NCBI RefSeq assembly: GCF_024169515.1
Contig: NZ_JAMKCQ010000001.1
Location: 558,001-622,000 of the forward strand
Source of the DNA: Erwinia aphidicola
GTDB taxonomy: Bacteria; Pseudomonadota; Gammaproteobacteria; Enterobacterales; Enterobacteriaceae
Reading direction: 5' to 3'
Length of the DNA stretch: 64,000 nucleotides
Of the stretch, positions 44,061 through 52,329 are shown piece after piece (the first letter of the stretch is position 1; every line of letters begins with the position of its first letter). The position numbers and the translations under genes are program-made. Below the pieces are notes generated by a model. That model had not been told where the DNA came from. It saw nothing but the letters and a program-made list of their open reading frames with translations, and did no database searches.

Positions 44061-44765
44061 ATGCTTTTCCGTTCATCTTTTCTGCTGCTGACGCTGTGCC
44101 TCAGCACCTCGCTGGATGCCAGCACCCAGGCGCTGCCTGCCAGCGAGCAGCGCCTGCTGACCAGGATCAACGGCCTGCTCAACCAGGGTCGGCCAGTGGG
44201 TGAGAACAGCAATCTGGTGCAGGTCGCGACGCTGTTAAGCCCGGCGAGGCAGCTGTCTGCACTCTGTGCCGAACCGGTGATGACCCTGGCGGGGAATGAG
44301 CGCCGCCTGGTCGGGCGGCGCAGCGTGGTGGCAAAGTGTGGCGCGCGGCGCCACTACCTGACGATTCAGGTGAAGGCGCAGGGAACCTGGTGGCTGGCAA
44401 AAAACCGCCTGGCAGCGGGCAGCCGGGTTTCAGCGGGTGATATTGAGCCGTTCACCGGCAGCCTTGAGCACCAGCCCGACGGGATCATTTTTGATGCCGC
44501 AGAGATCATCGGTCAGACAACCACGCGCGCCATTGCGGCGGGCAGCCCGCTGCGTCAGAATCAGCTGCGCCAGCACTGGCGGCTGCGCAATGGGCAGACG
44601 GTGGATATTGTGGCGCAGGGAAAAGGCTTTCGTATTCGCAGCGCGGGCAAGGCGCTGGCTAACGCCGCGGTAGACGATATGCTGAAAGTGCAGACCCGTT
44701 CCGGGCAGACCGTCAGCGGTAAAGTGACCGCTGACGGCCAGGTGGTGATTTTTCTGCAAGAATAA
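44061..44765 (+). CDS. flgA: P-ring assembly chaperone FlgA
   Basis: A 234-residue periplasmic protein (E. coli 219) with a signal peptide ending near residue 20 (CLSTSLDA). The C-terminal SAF domain has LAAGSRVSAGDIEPF and RAIAAGSPLRQNQLR, and NGQTVDIVAQGKGFRI follows. It helps FlgI fold into the P-ring. First gene of flgAMN. Confidence 0.95.
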   Translation: MLFRSSFLLLTLCLSTSLDASTQALPASEQRLLTRINGLLNQGRPVGENSNLVQVATLLSPARQLSALCAEPVMTLAGNERRLVGRRSVVAKCGARRHYLTIQVKAQGTWWLAKNRLAAGSRVSAGDIEPFTGSLEHQPDGIIFDAAEIIGQTTTRAIAAGSPLRQNQLRQHWRLRNGQTVDIVAQGKGFRIRSAGKALANAAVDDMLKVQTRSGQTVSGKVTADGQVVIFLQE

Positions 44766-44766
44766 T

Positions 44767-44793
44767 TTTAGTTTCTCGCGCAATCACCGATGA
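44767..44793 (+). promoter_or_regulatory. Sigma-28 promoter of flgMN
   Basis: TTTAGTTT-N11-ACCGATGA matches TAAAGTTT-N11-GCCGATAA at six of eight in each element. It begins two bases after the flgA stop and is 48 bases before the flgM ATG. It would allow FliA to make its own anti-sigma factor, as in E. coli. Confidence 0.75.
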
Positions 44794-44840
44794 GAAGGTT
44801 ATAAGCAGTCACTTTTTCCCTTTACCAGGCGAGATTCACC

Positions 44841-45137
44841 ATGAGCATTGACCGTACCCCCCCCGCTGCCGCCGTTAACGCCATTGCTGCCACTCAGGAT
44901 ATGCGCATTCGTCATCCTCAGCAGGAAGCAGAAAGCGCGCGCGTGCAGGCGAGCGGCGATGACAAAACCGACGTGAAGCTGAGCGCGCTGACCCAGCAGA
45001 TGAAAGCGGACACCCACGGTGACATCGACTATGCGCGTGTTGCTGCGGTACGTGCCGCCCTGGACGCCGGCGAGCTGCCCATTGAACCGGAAACGATTGC
45101 CCGTTCGCTGGTCATGGATATCTTTCAATTTAATTAA
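44841..45137 (+). CDS. flgM: Anti-sigma-28 factor FlgM
   Basis: A 98-residue small protein (E. coli 97) that blocks FliA until the hook is complete and is then exported. MSIDRTPP starts it and the C-terminal half holds VKLSALTQQMKADTHGDIDY and LPIEPETIARSLVMD-like helices that bind sigma-28. Confidence 0.95.
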   Translation: MSIDRTPPAAAVNAIAATQDMRIRHPQQEAESARVQASGDDKTDVKLSALTQQMKADTHGDIDYARVAAVRAALDAGELPIEPETIARSLVMDIFQFN

Positions 45138-45156
45138 ACACTGAGCCCGTTAAGAC

Positions 45157-45597
45157 ATGGACAAGCTGTATCCGATATTGTCACAAATGAAAACGTCGTT
45201 GAGCGAGCTGGAGGCGATCATGATTGAGGAAGTCAATCAGCTGAATCGCCCCCAAATTAATCCTGTTTCACTCCAGGTATTAACGGACAATAAAAGCCAG
45301 CTGCTGTCGACCATTCAGTATTACGACGAGCTGCGTCGTCGGGAAGAAGCCGAGCGTAACATTGCCGCCCCCTATCGTCAGCAGGGTAAATTATTTAGCT
45401 GCTGGCAGCAGGTTACCGAACAGATCCAGGCAACCAAAGATCTGAACGGCAAAGTTGAAGAGCTGCTGAATATCCATATGAAAAAAAATCAGCAGCTGAA
45501 GAAAGTGGTGGATAGCGTCAACGGTAATAATATTTACGGCGCTGCGGGTGAATCCCACAGTGCGCCAACCGCGCGCGCCTATAACATCAGCGTCTGA
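45157..45597 (+). CDS. flgN: Flagellar export chaperone FlgN
   Basis: A 146-residue helical protein (E. coli 138) that guards FlgK and FlgL before export. The N-terminal coil (LSQMKTSLSELEAIMIEE), the L-L-S-T-I-Q-Y-Y-D-E-L-R-R segment and a polar tail fit FlgN. Twenty bases after flgM; a terminator follows. Confidence 0.93.
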   Translation: MDKLYPILSQMKTSLSELEAIMIEEVNQLNRPQINPVSLQVLTDNKSQLLSTIQYYDELRRREEAERNIAAPYRQQGKLFSCWQQVTEQIQATKDLNGKVEELLNIHMKKNQQLKKVVDSVNGNNIYGAAGESHSAPTARAYNISV

Positions 45598-45629
45598 ACA
45601 TCCCTTTAGCATTTACCTTGTGACTATTC

Positions 45630-45654
45630 GCCAGCGCGCCGCTGGCTTTTTTTT
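45630..45654 (+). terminator. Terminator of flgAMN
   Basis: GCCAGC-GCGCC-GCTGGC stem-loop followed by eight T, 33 bases after the flgN stop, between convergent flgN and fliT. Confidence 0.88.
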
Positions 45655-45723
45655 GTCTGAAATGGATCAAATACGCACTGCCACAACAATATAGATCGCT
45701 GCAGCAGCGGTAACAGCAGGGAA

Positions 45724-46065
45724 TTAACGCGTAAGGGAGGTGAAAGGCGCGGCGTACGCACTGCTGGCCGCTTTACCTTTATTCAACGTGGTCATTTCGC
45801 TACGCAGGGTGTCGAGACGTGAGCGCATCCGTTGCATCATCAGTTCTTCATTTTCCATCAGATTATTGATAACTACACGCACGGCAATTTGCTCTTCATC
45901 ACTAAGGTGGTCATGGTCACAGGCCATGGCGGCACTGAGCAGCGAGGCGTATTCCGTCATCGAATCAATAAACTCATCCCATTTTCCCTGGCGGGTCAGT
46001 TCCAGCATGGTGATATTCAGCAGTGCTGCCTGCTCCAGCCCTGAAGTCAGCGTTTTCTTATCCAT
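45724..46065 (-). CDS. fliT: Flagellar chaperone and FlhDC modulator FliT
   Basis: A 113-residue helical protein (E. coli 121). It guards FliD and in enterobacteria also binds FlhC to lower class 2 transcription. LNITMLELTRQGKWDEFIDS near residue 17 is conserved. The start overlaps the fliS end by eight bases. Confidence 0.92.
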   Translation of the reverse strand: MDKKTLTSGLEQAALLNITMLELTRQGKWDEFIDSMTEYASLLSAAMACDHDHLSDEEQIAVRVVINNLMENEELMMQRMRSRLDTLRSEMTTLNKGKAASSAYAAPFTSLTR

Positions 46066-46471
46066 AAGTCACCTGCTTTTTCGCCGGCTCAATCTCTTTC
46101 CAGGTGGTTGAGATGGTGGTCATAATCTCAATCAGATGCGGTAACTCTTCCGGTGCCTTATTGAGATTTATCAGCAGCAGATTACGCGAAACATACTCGT
46201 ACAGACTCTCCAGCTCTTCGCTGATTTTGCCGCCAACCTCATGGTTCAGCGCGCAGCGCAGGCCGTTATCGATAATATTAATTGCCCGTGAGATCATCTC
46301 GCCTCTCCTGGCGATATTTCCCTGTTCAAAATAGATTTTTGCCCGCACCATGGCGTTTACCGCGCCCTCCAGCAGCATGGTGATCAGCTGATGCGGCGTT
46401 GCCCCGGTCAGCTGGCTTTCAAGCGATACCTGCGCATAGGCGCTCTGGCCTGTCCTGCTATACATAGTCAT
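46058..46471 (-). CDS. fliS: Flagellin export chaperone FliS
   Basis: A 137-residue chaperone (E. coli 136). The start MTMYSRTGQSAYAQVSLESQ and TPHQLITMLLEGAVNAMVRA are typical. It holds flagellin unfolded before export. Follows fliD in the fliDST unit. Confidence 0.96.
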   Translation of the reverse strand: MTMYSRTGQSAYAQVSLESQLTGATPHQLITMLLEGAVNAMVRAKIYFEQGNIARRGEMISRAINIIDNGLRCALNHEVGGKISEELESLYEYVSRNLLLINLNKAPEELPHLIEIMTTISTTWKEIEPAKKQVTYG

Positions 46472-46511
46472 CGTTTCCTGCCGGGCATCGCGCGATGCCC
46501 GGCGTTAAAAG

Positions 46512-47984
46512 TTAAAGCCCGGCCAGCATCGATTGCAGCTGATTGCTCATGTTGTTCATCTTGCTCATCGCCAGATCGAGGCGCTCAAAGTCTTTACGGT
46601 TACGCTCGACCACGGCATCGATCATCTTTTCCATCTGCTGAATGCGGTCGCTGACCTGGGACGTTTGATTCTGCAGCCCTTTGGTGATCTGCTCGATCAC
46701 CCCTTTGACTTTCGGGATAGCATCCGCGTCACCGATGTAGGTTTTAATAATGTCCTGCATCTTGTCGGCAATCCCTGCGCTGGTGCCTTTACCGAGGAAC
46801 AGGGCTTCGATTTCTGCCGGGTTTTCCTTAACTGCTGCCTCCAGCTTTTTACTGTCAATGGTCAGCTTGCCGGTAGCGGCATCTTCGGTTTTCACCTCGA
46901 TACCCAGTTTAGCCAGCGAAGCAAACACATCGCTCAGCTCACTGTTGCTGCCCACCGCCACTTCACGCATATCCGCCGTCAGGCGGCGCAGCGTACTGTT
47001 GCCCATCAGCGCGCCGTTGCCCGCATTCGGTTCACCCTCTTTACCCTCTGCGGGTGGTTTCCACGCACTGGCGCTGCTCGACTCAGACAGGAAGGCGTTA
47101 TACAGCTTCACAAACTCTTCGATGGCGCCTTTGAACTTGCTGGTATCGCTGGTCACCGAGAGGTTTTCATAGACAAATTTCATCGGGTCATCTTTGTCTT
47201 TTTCAGAGACCTGCTGCAGCTCCAGCGTGATGCCGTCGATCGCGTCGGTAATGGTGTTGCTGCTGCGGGTGAGCTTGACGCCATCAATCACCACAATGGC
47301 ATTCTGTGCTTCAACCGTGGTATCCATTTTGCCTGCGGGTGGCTTAGCGGCTGCCGGGTCAAAGTTCAGCACATCACCCAGTTTATTGTCCCCTTCGACT
47401 TCGACTTTGATCTGGCCTTCATCCCCGGTTTTCTTCGAGGTCATTACCAGGGTAAATTTGCCGTCCTCGGTCGGGCGCACTGAGGCAGTGACATCGCCTT
47501 TTTCCTGATTAATTTTTTTGGCAATCTGTTCCAGCGAGGTTTGATCCTTCGCCAGCTCAATCTCCATTGGCTCCCCGTCACCGACGCTGATCTTCAGCGT
47601 GCGCTTATCCAAACTTTGATCGCCAAGATTGTCCGTGCGGCTGCTCTGCGCCCCGGTACCAATTTTGTGCGCACGCGCCAGCTGCTCAACGTAGACTTCA
47701 TAGCTGTCCGGCTGCGCGCCGGAAGTGGCGGTAGCTTTAAACGCTTTATTGGTGCCGACGGTCACGCCGTGGAAACCATCGTCGCCAATCTTTTTCAGAT
47801 TTTCGTTCAGCGCCGACAGCGAACTGGAGATTTTCCCCCAGGAGGACACCTGATTATTAAATCCGGTTTTCTTTTTGGTATACGGATCCAGTTTCGACTG
47901 CTCGGCTTTTTTAATCTGCTCAAGCATATCGGCAAAATCAATGGTCCCACCAGAACCCAGTCCTGGAATTGCAAACCCGGCCAT
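46512..47984 (-). CDS. fliD: Filament cap protein FliD (HAP2)
   Basis: A 490-residue cap (E. coli 468). GLGSGGTIDFADMLEQIKKA near residue 8 is the FliD_N start and KGVIEQITKGLQNQTSQVSD with a C-terminal coiled coil is FliD_C. It folds flagellin at the filament tip. A sigma-28-like promoter lies at 48029-48055; it is divergent from fliC. Confidence 0.95.
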   Translation of the reverse strand: MAGFAIPGLGSGGTIDFADMLEQIKKAEQSKLDPYTKKKTGFNNQVSSWGKISSSLSALNENLKKIGDDGFHGVTVGTNKAFKATATSGAQPDSYEVYVEQLARAHKIGTGAQSSRTDNLGDQSLDKRTLKISVGDGEPMEIELAKDQTSLEQIAKKINQEKGDVTASVRPTEDGKFTLVMTSKKTGDEGQIKVEVEGDNKLGDVLNFDPAAAKPPAGKMDTTVEAQNAIVVIDGVKLTRSSNTITDAIDGITLELQQVSEKDKDDPMKFVYENLSVTSDTSKFKGAIEEFVKLYNAFLSESSSASAWKPPAEGKEGEPNAGNGALMGNSTLRRLTADMREVAVGSNSELSDVFASLAKLGIEVKTEDAATGKLTIDSKKLEAAVKENPAEIEALFLGKGTSAGIADKMQDIIKTYIGDADAIPKVKGVIEQITKGLQNQTSQVSDRIQQMEKMIDAVVERNRKDFERLDLAMSKMNNMSNQLQSMLAGL

Positions 47985-48028
47985 TCTACTCTCCTGCTCG
48001 TAGGGTTAATTTGTTATCACATAAATAG

Positions 48029-48055
48029 CCATCGGATATTTTTCACTTTAGTTTA
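48029..48055 (-). promoter_or_regulatory. Sigma-28-like promoter of fliDST
   Basis: On the minus strand TAAACTAA-N11-TCCGATGG resembles the sigma-28 pattern, with TAAA and CCGAT kept. It lies 45 bases before fliD. Confidence 0.6.
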
Positions 48056-48138
48056 ATTTTTTACAGTTCTGGCGACAACAGCCTCATCCCTTATCTGACA
48101 CAGGTGCCATCTGTTCTGCGCTTTGAATGGCGTATAAA

Positions 48139-48165
48139 GGAAAGCCACTTAACCAAAGCCGATAA
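48139..48165 (+). promoter_or_regulatory. Sigma-28 promoter of fliC
   Basis: GCCGATAA at 48158-48165 is an exact -10 consensus for sigma-28. The -35 element at the normal 11-base spacing (GGAAAGCC) is weak; TAAAG stands four bases too far upstream. It predicts a leader of about 155 bases before the fliC ATG, longer than in E. coli. Confidence 0.65.
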
Positions 48166-48325
48166 TTAGCCTCAACCATGAAGCTAATTAGAGGATTTGA
48201 ACTTTTTCGCAAAAAAAATTTCAGTCATTTTTAATTCACACCGATAGCTTAGTTATGCGCAACAACGTACGACGCATAAGTTAATAGCACTTAATTTAGC
48301 CCAACCCATTTATGAGGATTTAAAT

Positions 48326-49837
48326 ATGGCCCAGGTCATTAACACCAACTCACTGAGCCTGATGGCTCAGACTAACCTGAACAAATCACAGGCTTCTCTG
48401 GGTACCGCTATCCAGCGTCTCTCTTCCGGCCTGCGTATTAACAGCGCCAAAGACGATGCAGCGGGTCAGGCTATCACCAACCGCTTCACTGCCAACATTG
48501 AAGGCATGACTCAGGCGGCACGTAACGCCAACGACGGTATCTCCCTGGCGCAGACCACTGAAGGCGCGCTGAACGAGATCAACGACAACCTGCTGAACAT
48601 TCGTCGTCTGTCCGAGCAGGCACTGAACGGCACCAACTCAGAATCTGATAAAAAATCCATCCAGGAAGAAGTCACCGCGCGTCTTGCTGAAATCGGCCGT
48701 ATCGCCAAAGACACCGAGTTCAACGGCGTGAACGTGCTGGACGGCTCCACCTCTTCTCTGCAGATTCAGATTGGCGCGAAAGATGGCCAGACCATCGGTA
48801 TCGACCTGCCAGCCATGGACCTGGAGAAACTGGGTCTGGATAAGTATACGGTGGTGAGCGCGCTGGAGAGCAAGTACGTCAAACCAACGCTGAGCGCTGC
48901 AGGCAATGCTGTCGCCGCAACTGCTGATATCGGCAATCCTGAGAGCCCAACCGGATTTAAGCTTAATGCGGCTGCAATGGGTAAAATTGCAACTGAAGTT
49001 GGTGCCGCTAGCGCAGCAAGAGTTGAGCTTTTCAGCGTCGACGATGGTAAGGGCGGAACTCAGTACTACGCCTACGATTTAGATAAAGATGTGGCAACTC
49101 AAATCACCATGACCGCGGATGGATTAGGTGCACCTGAAACCGCTCCGGGTGCTGCCGATGAAGTGATTGGCCAGATGGCTACCGTTACAGCAGGAGAAAC
49201 GCTTTCCAATGTCGACTCCGATATCCTGAAAAACGGCGTTAGCGCCCTGGAAGGTAAAGCACGCGATTACGCAGTGGGTAAAGAGATCACTCTGGCCAGC
49301 GGCGGTACTCACACCCTGGAAGCCACCGATCTGGATGCTGTCGTTGCAGCGCTCGGTGGCACCGCAACAGCGGACAACACCCAGCTGATCGGTCTGGAAG
49401 ATAAGTCGGGCAATATGACTTATTATGCGGTGAGCACTGCTGCCGATGGCAGCCAGATTGGTGCAGAAGTCACGCTGGATGATACCGGCGCGGGCTTCAC
49501 TGCAGTGAAAGCCGCTGATATGAGCGTGAAAGATCTGCAAAAAATGGAAGAGCTGCATGGGGGCGCCGGCGTTCTGGCGACCATGGATGCTGCCCTGGCA
49601 CAGGTTGACAGCTTCCGCTCTGGTCTGGGTGCGGTGCAGAACCGTTTCAACTCGATCATCAGCAACCTGAACACCACCGTGAATAACATGACCGAATCGA
49701 AATCACGTATCCTGGATGCGGACTTCTCTTCTGAAGTGTCTGCCATGAGCCGTGCCAACATCCTGCAGTCAGCCGGTATCACTGTGCTGTCCCAGGCGAA
49801 CCAGGTTCCACAGAACGTGCTTCAGCTGCTGCGTTAA
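48326..49837 (+). CDS. fliC: Flagellin FliC
   Basis: A 503-residue filament subunit. The N-terminal D0/D1 (AQVINTNSLSLMAQTNLNKS to about residue 175) and C-terminal D1/D0 (from about residue 415, ending VPQNVLQLLR) are conserved; the TLR5-type region LSSGLRINSAKDDAAGQAI is present. The middle, about 180-400, is the exposed variable domain and is richer in Ala, Thr and Asp; it should carry antigenic and glycan sites. GAGGAT precedes the ATG. Confidence 0.97.
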   Translation: MAQVINTNSLSLMAQTNLNKSQASLGTAIQRLSSGLRINSAKDDAAGQAITNRFTANIEGMTQAARNANDGISLAQTTEGALNEINDNLLNIRRLSEQALNGTNSESDKKSIQEEVTARLAEIGRIAKDTEFNGVNVLDGSTSSLQIQIGAKDGQTIGIDLPAMDLEKLGLDKYTVVSALESKYVKPTLSAAGNAVAATADIGNPESPTGFKLNAAAMGKIATEVGAASAARVELFSVDDGKGGTQYYAYDLDKDVATQITMTADGLGAPETAPGAADEVIGQMATVTAGETLSNVDSDILKNGVSALEGKARDYAVGKEITLASGGTHTLEATDLDAVVAALGGTATADNTQLIGLEDKSGNMTYYAVSTAADGSQIGAEVTLDDTGAGFTAVKAADMSVKDLQKMEELHGGAGVLATMDAALAQVDSFRSGLGAVQNRFNSIISNLNTTVNNMTESKSRILDADFSSEVSAMSRANILQSAGITVLSQANQVPQNVLQLLR

Positions 49838-49881
49838 TTCGCGTTAAGTTTCCGGCCCATCCTGTCAATTTTGGGCTGTTG

Positions 49882-49907
49882 CCCTCCCCCCGGGGAGGGT
49901 TTTTTTA
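49882..49907 (+). terminator. Terminator of fliC
   Basis: CCCTCCC-CCCG-GGGAGGG hairpin followed by seven T, 45 bases after the fliC stop. Confidence 0.9.
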
Positions 49908-50296
49908 TGCGTGCACGAAGTACCATTAATAAACTGAATGCTTCACCCCTCCCACTTTCTCCTTCATGCCTGTTTACCACTATTAACAAAGTTAAATCTC
50001 CTTCGCTCATAGCAGAATATTCAATGTCCATTTACTAATTAACAAACATTTACAAGATTATTAACCCTGGCAACCATCGCGACTTTTTGCCCTATGTGGT
50101 GCATAATACGCCGTGAAATTAATAAATTAACAGAAAGAAGCTGCCCTTCCACCGTTATTAAAACATTAACAATGCTAAATACAGCAACCGTTTCAGGCCT
50201 GGCGCTTCTTTCACTAACTAGGAAAAATCCTAATACATTCAATTAAATCAATAGCTCACTAAATATAATAACTCTTAAAGAAGATTCGCTACTCTT
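49908..50296. other. Intergenic region between fliC and the ToxR-like regulator
   Basis: About 390 AT-rich bases without a believable gene; two short minus-strand frames lack ribosome sites. The last part must hold the promoter of the regulator at 50297. No further structure seen. Confidence 0.5.
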
Positions 50297-51127
50297 ATGC
50301 ATAACACCATCGCCATTGGCACCTCGCTAAAACTCGACCGGCGTACCCGCACGCTGTCGAACACTAAAGATGGGAACAGCGTTACGCTGCCTGCTTCTGC
50401 CTGCCGCTGCCTGCAAGCCCTGGTGGAGGAGAAAGAGAACGTCCTGTCCTACGAACAGCTGATGGATATCGGCTGGCGCAACGCCGGGGTCGAAGTCACC
50501 GAAAACAGCGTCCGCGTGATGATCACCAAAATCCGCCGCGCGCTGGGGGCGCTGAAGGTTGACGATCGCATCCAGCTGGTTGCGGTTACCCGCAGCGGCT
50601 ATCGCCTGATCGTCAATAAAGAGGCGGTGGTGGTTCCCGCTGCGCCCCCCGCAAAGGTCATTACTCCCCAGGCCACTCCACCCATCCCGCCAGCAGATGC
50701 CCCACCGCCACTGCCGCCCATGGCCGCGCCCGCATCGGGAGAAAAAACGGCCGTGTGGCCACGCCGTCTGTTAGCCTGTGCCGTTGGAGGGTTACTGGGC
50801 TGCCTGGCGGTGTTCCTTATCAGCGGGTATTTCAAAGTCGTGCCACAGCGCACCGACTTTATTCGCTGGCACGGGGAGGCGATACCGCCCGAGACTGAAG
50901 TATGGGTTCCGCAGGGGGAGCTGTCAGCCGCACAACAAAAAACGGTAGTCCAAACGCTACAGCTCTATGCACTTTACGCCAGCGGTTATGGGCCCTATGA
51001 GGAGAAAGCGCGCTTCCTCTACATCACCCTTGGCCATTCCCCCCGTCACCTGGGGCTGATTGCCTGCTCCATCCCGCTGCGAGCCTCGGAGAATAATTGT
51101 GAGTCGTATTACTTCACCAAACGTTAA
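50297..51127 (+). CDS. ToxR/CadC-like membrane transcription regulator
   Basis: A 276-residue protein. Residues 1-110 form an OmpR-type winged helix (VLSYEQLMDIGWRNAGVEVT, then VRVMITKIRRALG and VTRSGYRLI); residues 115-155 are a proline-alanine linker; a span lies at about 162-182; the rest is a periplasmic domain with cysteines near 257 and 269. Such regulators read periplasmic signals and bind DNA without a kinase. Its partner is the next gene. Position next to fliC suggests, but does not prove, a role with the flagellar or surface genes. Confidence 0.85.
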   Translation: MHNTIAIGTSLKLDRRTRTLSNTKDGNSVTLPASACRCLQALVEEKENVLSYEQLMDIGWRNAGVEVTENSVRVMITKIRRALGALKVDDRIQLVAVTRSGYRLIVNKEAVVVPAAPPAKVITPQATPPIPPADAPPPLPPMAAPASGEKTAVWPRRLLACAVGGLLGCLAVFLISGYFKVVPQRTDFIRWHGEAIPPETEVWVPQGELSAAQQKTVVQTLQLYALYASGYGPYEEKARFLYITLGHSPRHLGLIACSIPLRASENNCESYYFTKR

Positions 51128-51617
51128 ATCCTCCCCCCTGCTGTGGTCTGCCGGGAGCTTTCTGCTGGTCGTGCTGTTCTTCTGGGTGAAAGACGTGATG
51201 TTTTATCCTTTGAAAGATAGCTGCGTGGCGCCGGAATCTTATTATGCAATTGATGACAATAACCACTGGACCGTTGCCCGTGGTGTTTATCACTCCTACC
51301 GTGAAGGGTTGTCGCAGGTGCGTATCGTGTATAACGGCACCATTCAACACTACACCAGTGGAATGCCGTCAATGCGGGCGGTAACGGTGCTGCGTGAAGT
51401 GACTATCAAGGCACATCTGAGACAGAATCGCCTGCACAGCACGGTGCTGGAGCAGAGCCGCAAGCTGGGCGATCAAAGCAGCGATCAACAGGTCTTACAG
51501 TACGTTTTCCCCCATATTAAACCCGGTGAAAAAAGCACTACCTGGCTCTATCTGTTGAACGGTTCAGCCATCGCGACAGGCAGCGAAACCACACCGCGTA
51601 CGCTCTGTGTTAACTGA
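51099..51617 (+). CDS. FidL-like membrane partner of the ToxR-type regulator
   Basis: A 172-residue protein. The start is the GTG at 51099, with GGAG eight bases before, inside the end of the regulator gene. One span at about residues 10-30 (LWSAGSFLLVVLFFWV) anchors a periplasmic domain with Cys near residue 41 and near the C terminus. Enterobacteria often pair a winged-helix membrane regulator with such a FidL-like protein, which may modulate its sensing. Confidence 0.72.
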   Translation: MSRITSPNVKSSPLLWSAGSFLLVVLFFWVKDVMFYPLKDSCVAPESYYAIDDNNHWTVARGVYHSYREGLSQVRIVYNGTIQHYTSGMPSMRAVTVLREVTIKAHLRQNRLHSTVLEQSRKLGDQSSDQQVLQYVFPHIKPGEKSTTWLYLLNGSAIATGSETTPRTLCVN

Positions 51618-51716
51618 CGATCGGGGGTATCACCGCTAATTGGCTCCATTCCTGCCCGCTTTACGCGCTAAAGGTCGGGGCACATATCGCTTAAAATACC
51701 TGCCAATCGGACACTG

Positions 51717-52313
51717 ATGAGAACAGCGATGGAAAGGTTGAATCCAGGGTATTACAGCGGTGCGCAGTTAAGGGAGATCGGCTTCAAGTCGGCAGGGGAA
51801 AATGTGCGGGTGGCGAAAAACTGCACCATCGTCGGGCCAGGTAATATTAGCCTGGGTGACAATGTCAGAATTGATGGCTTTACCACCATCATTGCGCCTG
51901 GAGAGGGGTATTTAACGCTGGGTAGTTACGTTCATATCGGCAGTCACTGCACCCTGCTTGCCAGTGCGGGGATCGTAATGCGCGATTTCTCCTGTCTGTC
52001 GCACGGCGTCAGGCTGTATACCAAAAGTGACGACTACAGCGGAGAGTTTATGACTAACCCTATGGTTCCGTCGCACCTTACCAACGTAACTTCCGCACCC
52101 ATCGTCATTGGCCGCCATGCCATTGTTGGCTCACAGGCCAGCATCATGCCCGGCTGCTTTCTTGCCGATGGCAGCGCGATCGGCGCCAATTCCCTCGTCA
52201 CCAAGGATTGTGAGGAGTGGACAATTTATGCCGGTTCCCCCGCCAGAAAGATCAAGGAGCGCAAGCGTAACCCGCTGACGCTGGAAAAATTCATTACCGC
52301 GCCAGCCCGATAG
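51717..52313 (+). CDS. Hexapeptide-repeat acyltransferase, probably for a flagellin sugar
   Basis: A 198-residue left-handed beta-helix transferase: hexapeptide turns run from ENVRVAKNCTIVGPGNISLG through APIVIGRHAIVGSQASIMPG and AIGANSLVTKDC, then a C-terminal cap. The Ser-His part SCLSHGVRLYT near residue 98 is the likely catalytic area. Related enzymes N-acylate amino-deoxy sugars. It is convergent to the VioA-like gene, and with it would make an acylated 4-amino-4,6-dideoxy sugar. The exact substrate is inferred from context. Confidence 0.78.
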   Translation: MRTAMERLNPGYYSGAQLREIGFKSAGENVRVAKNCTIVGPGNISLGDNVRIDGFTTIIAPGEGYLTLGSYVHIGSHCTLLASAGIVMRDFSCLSHGVRLYTKSDDYSGEFMTNPMVPSHLTNVTSAPIVIGRHAIVGSQASIMPGCFLADGSAIGANSLVTKDCEEWTIYAGSPARKIKERKRNPLTLEKFITAPAR

Positions 52314-52329
52314 TTCTGGCGCGCTACGA

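Noticed and set aside
50039..50242. A minus-strand frame of 67 codons after fliC
   Set aside because: Composition unlike coding sequence, no ribosome site, no recognisable motif.
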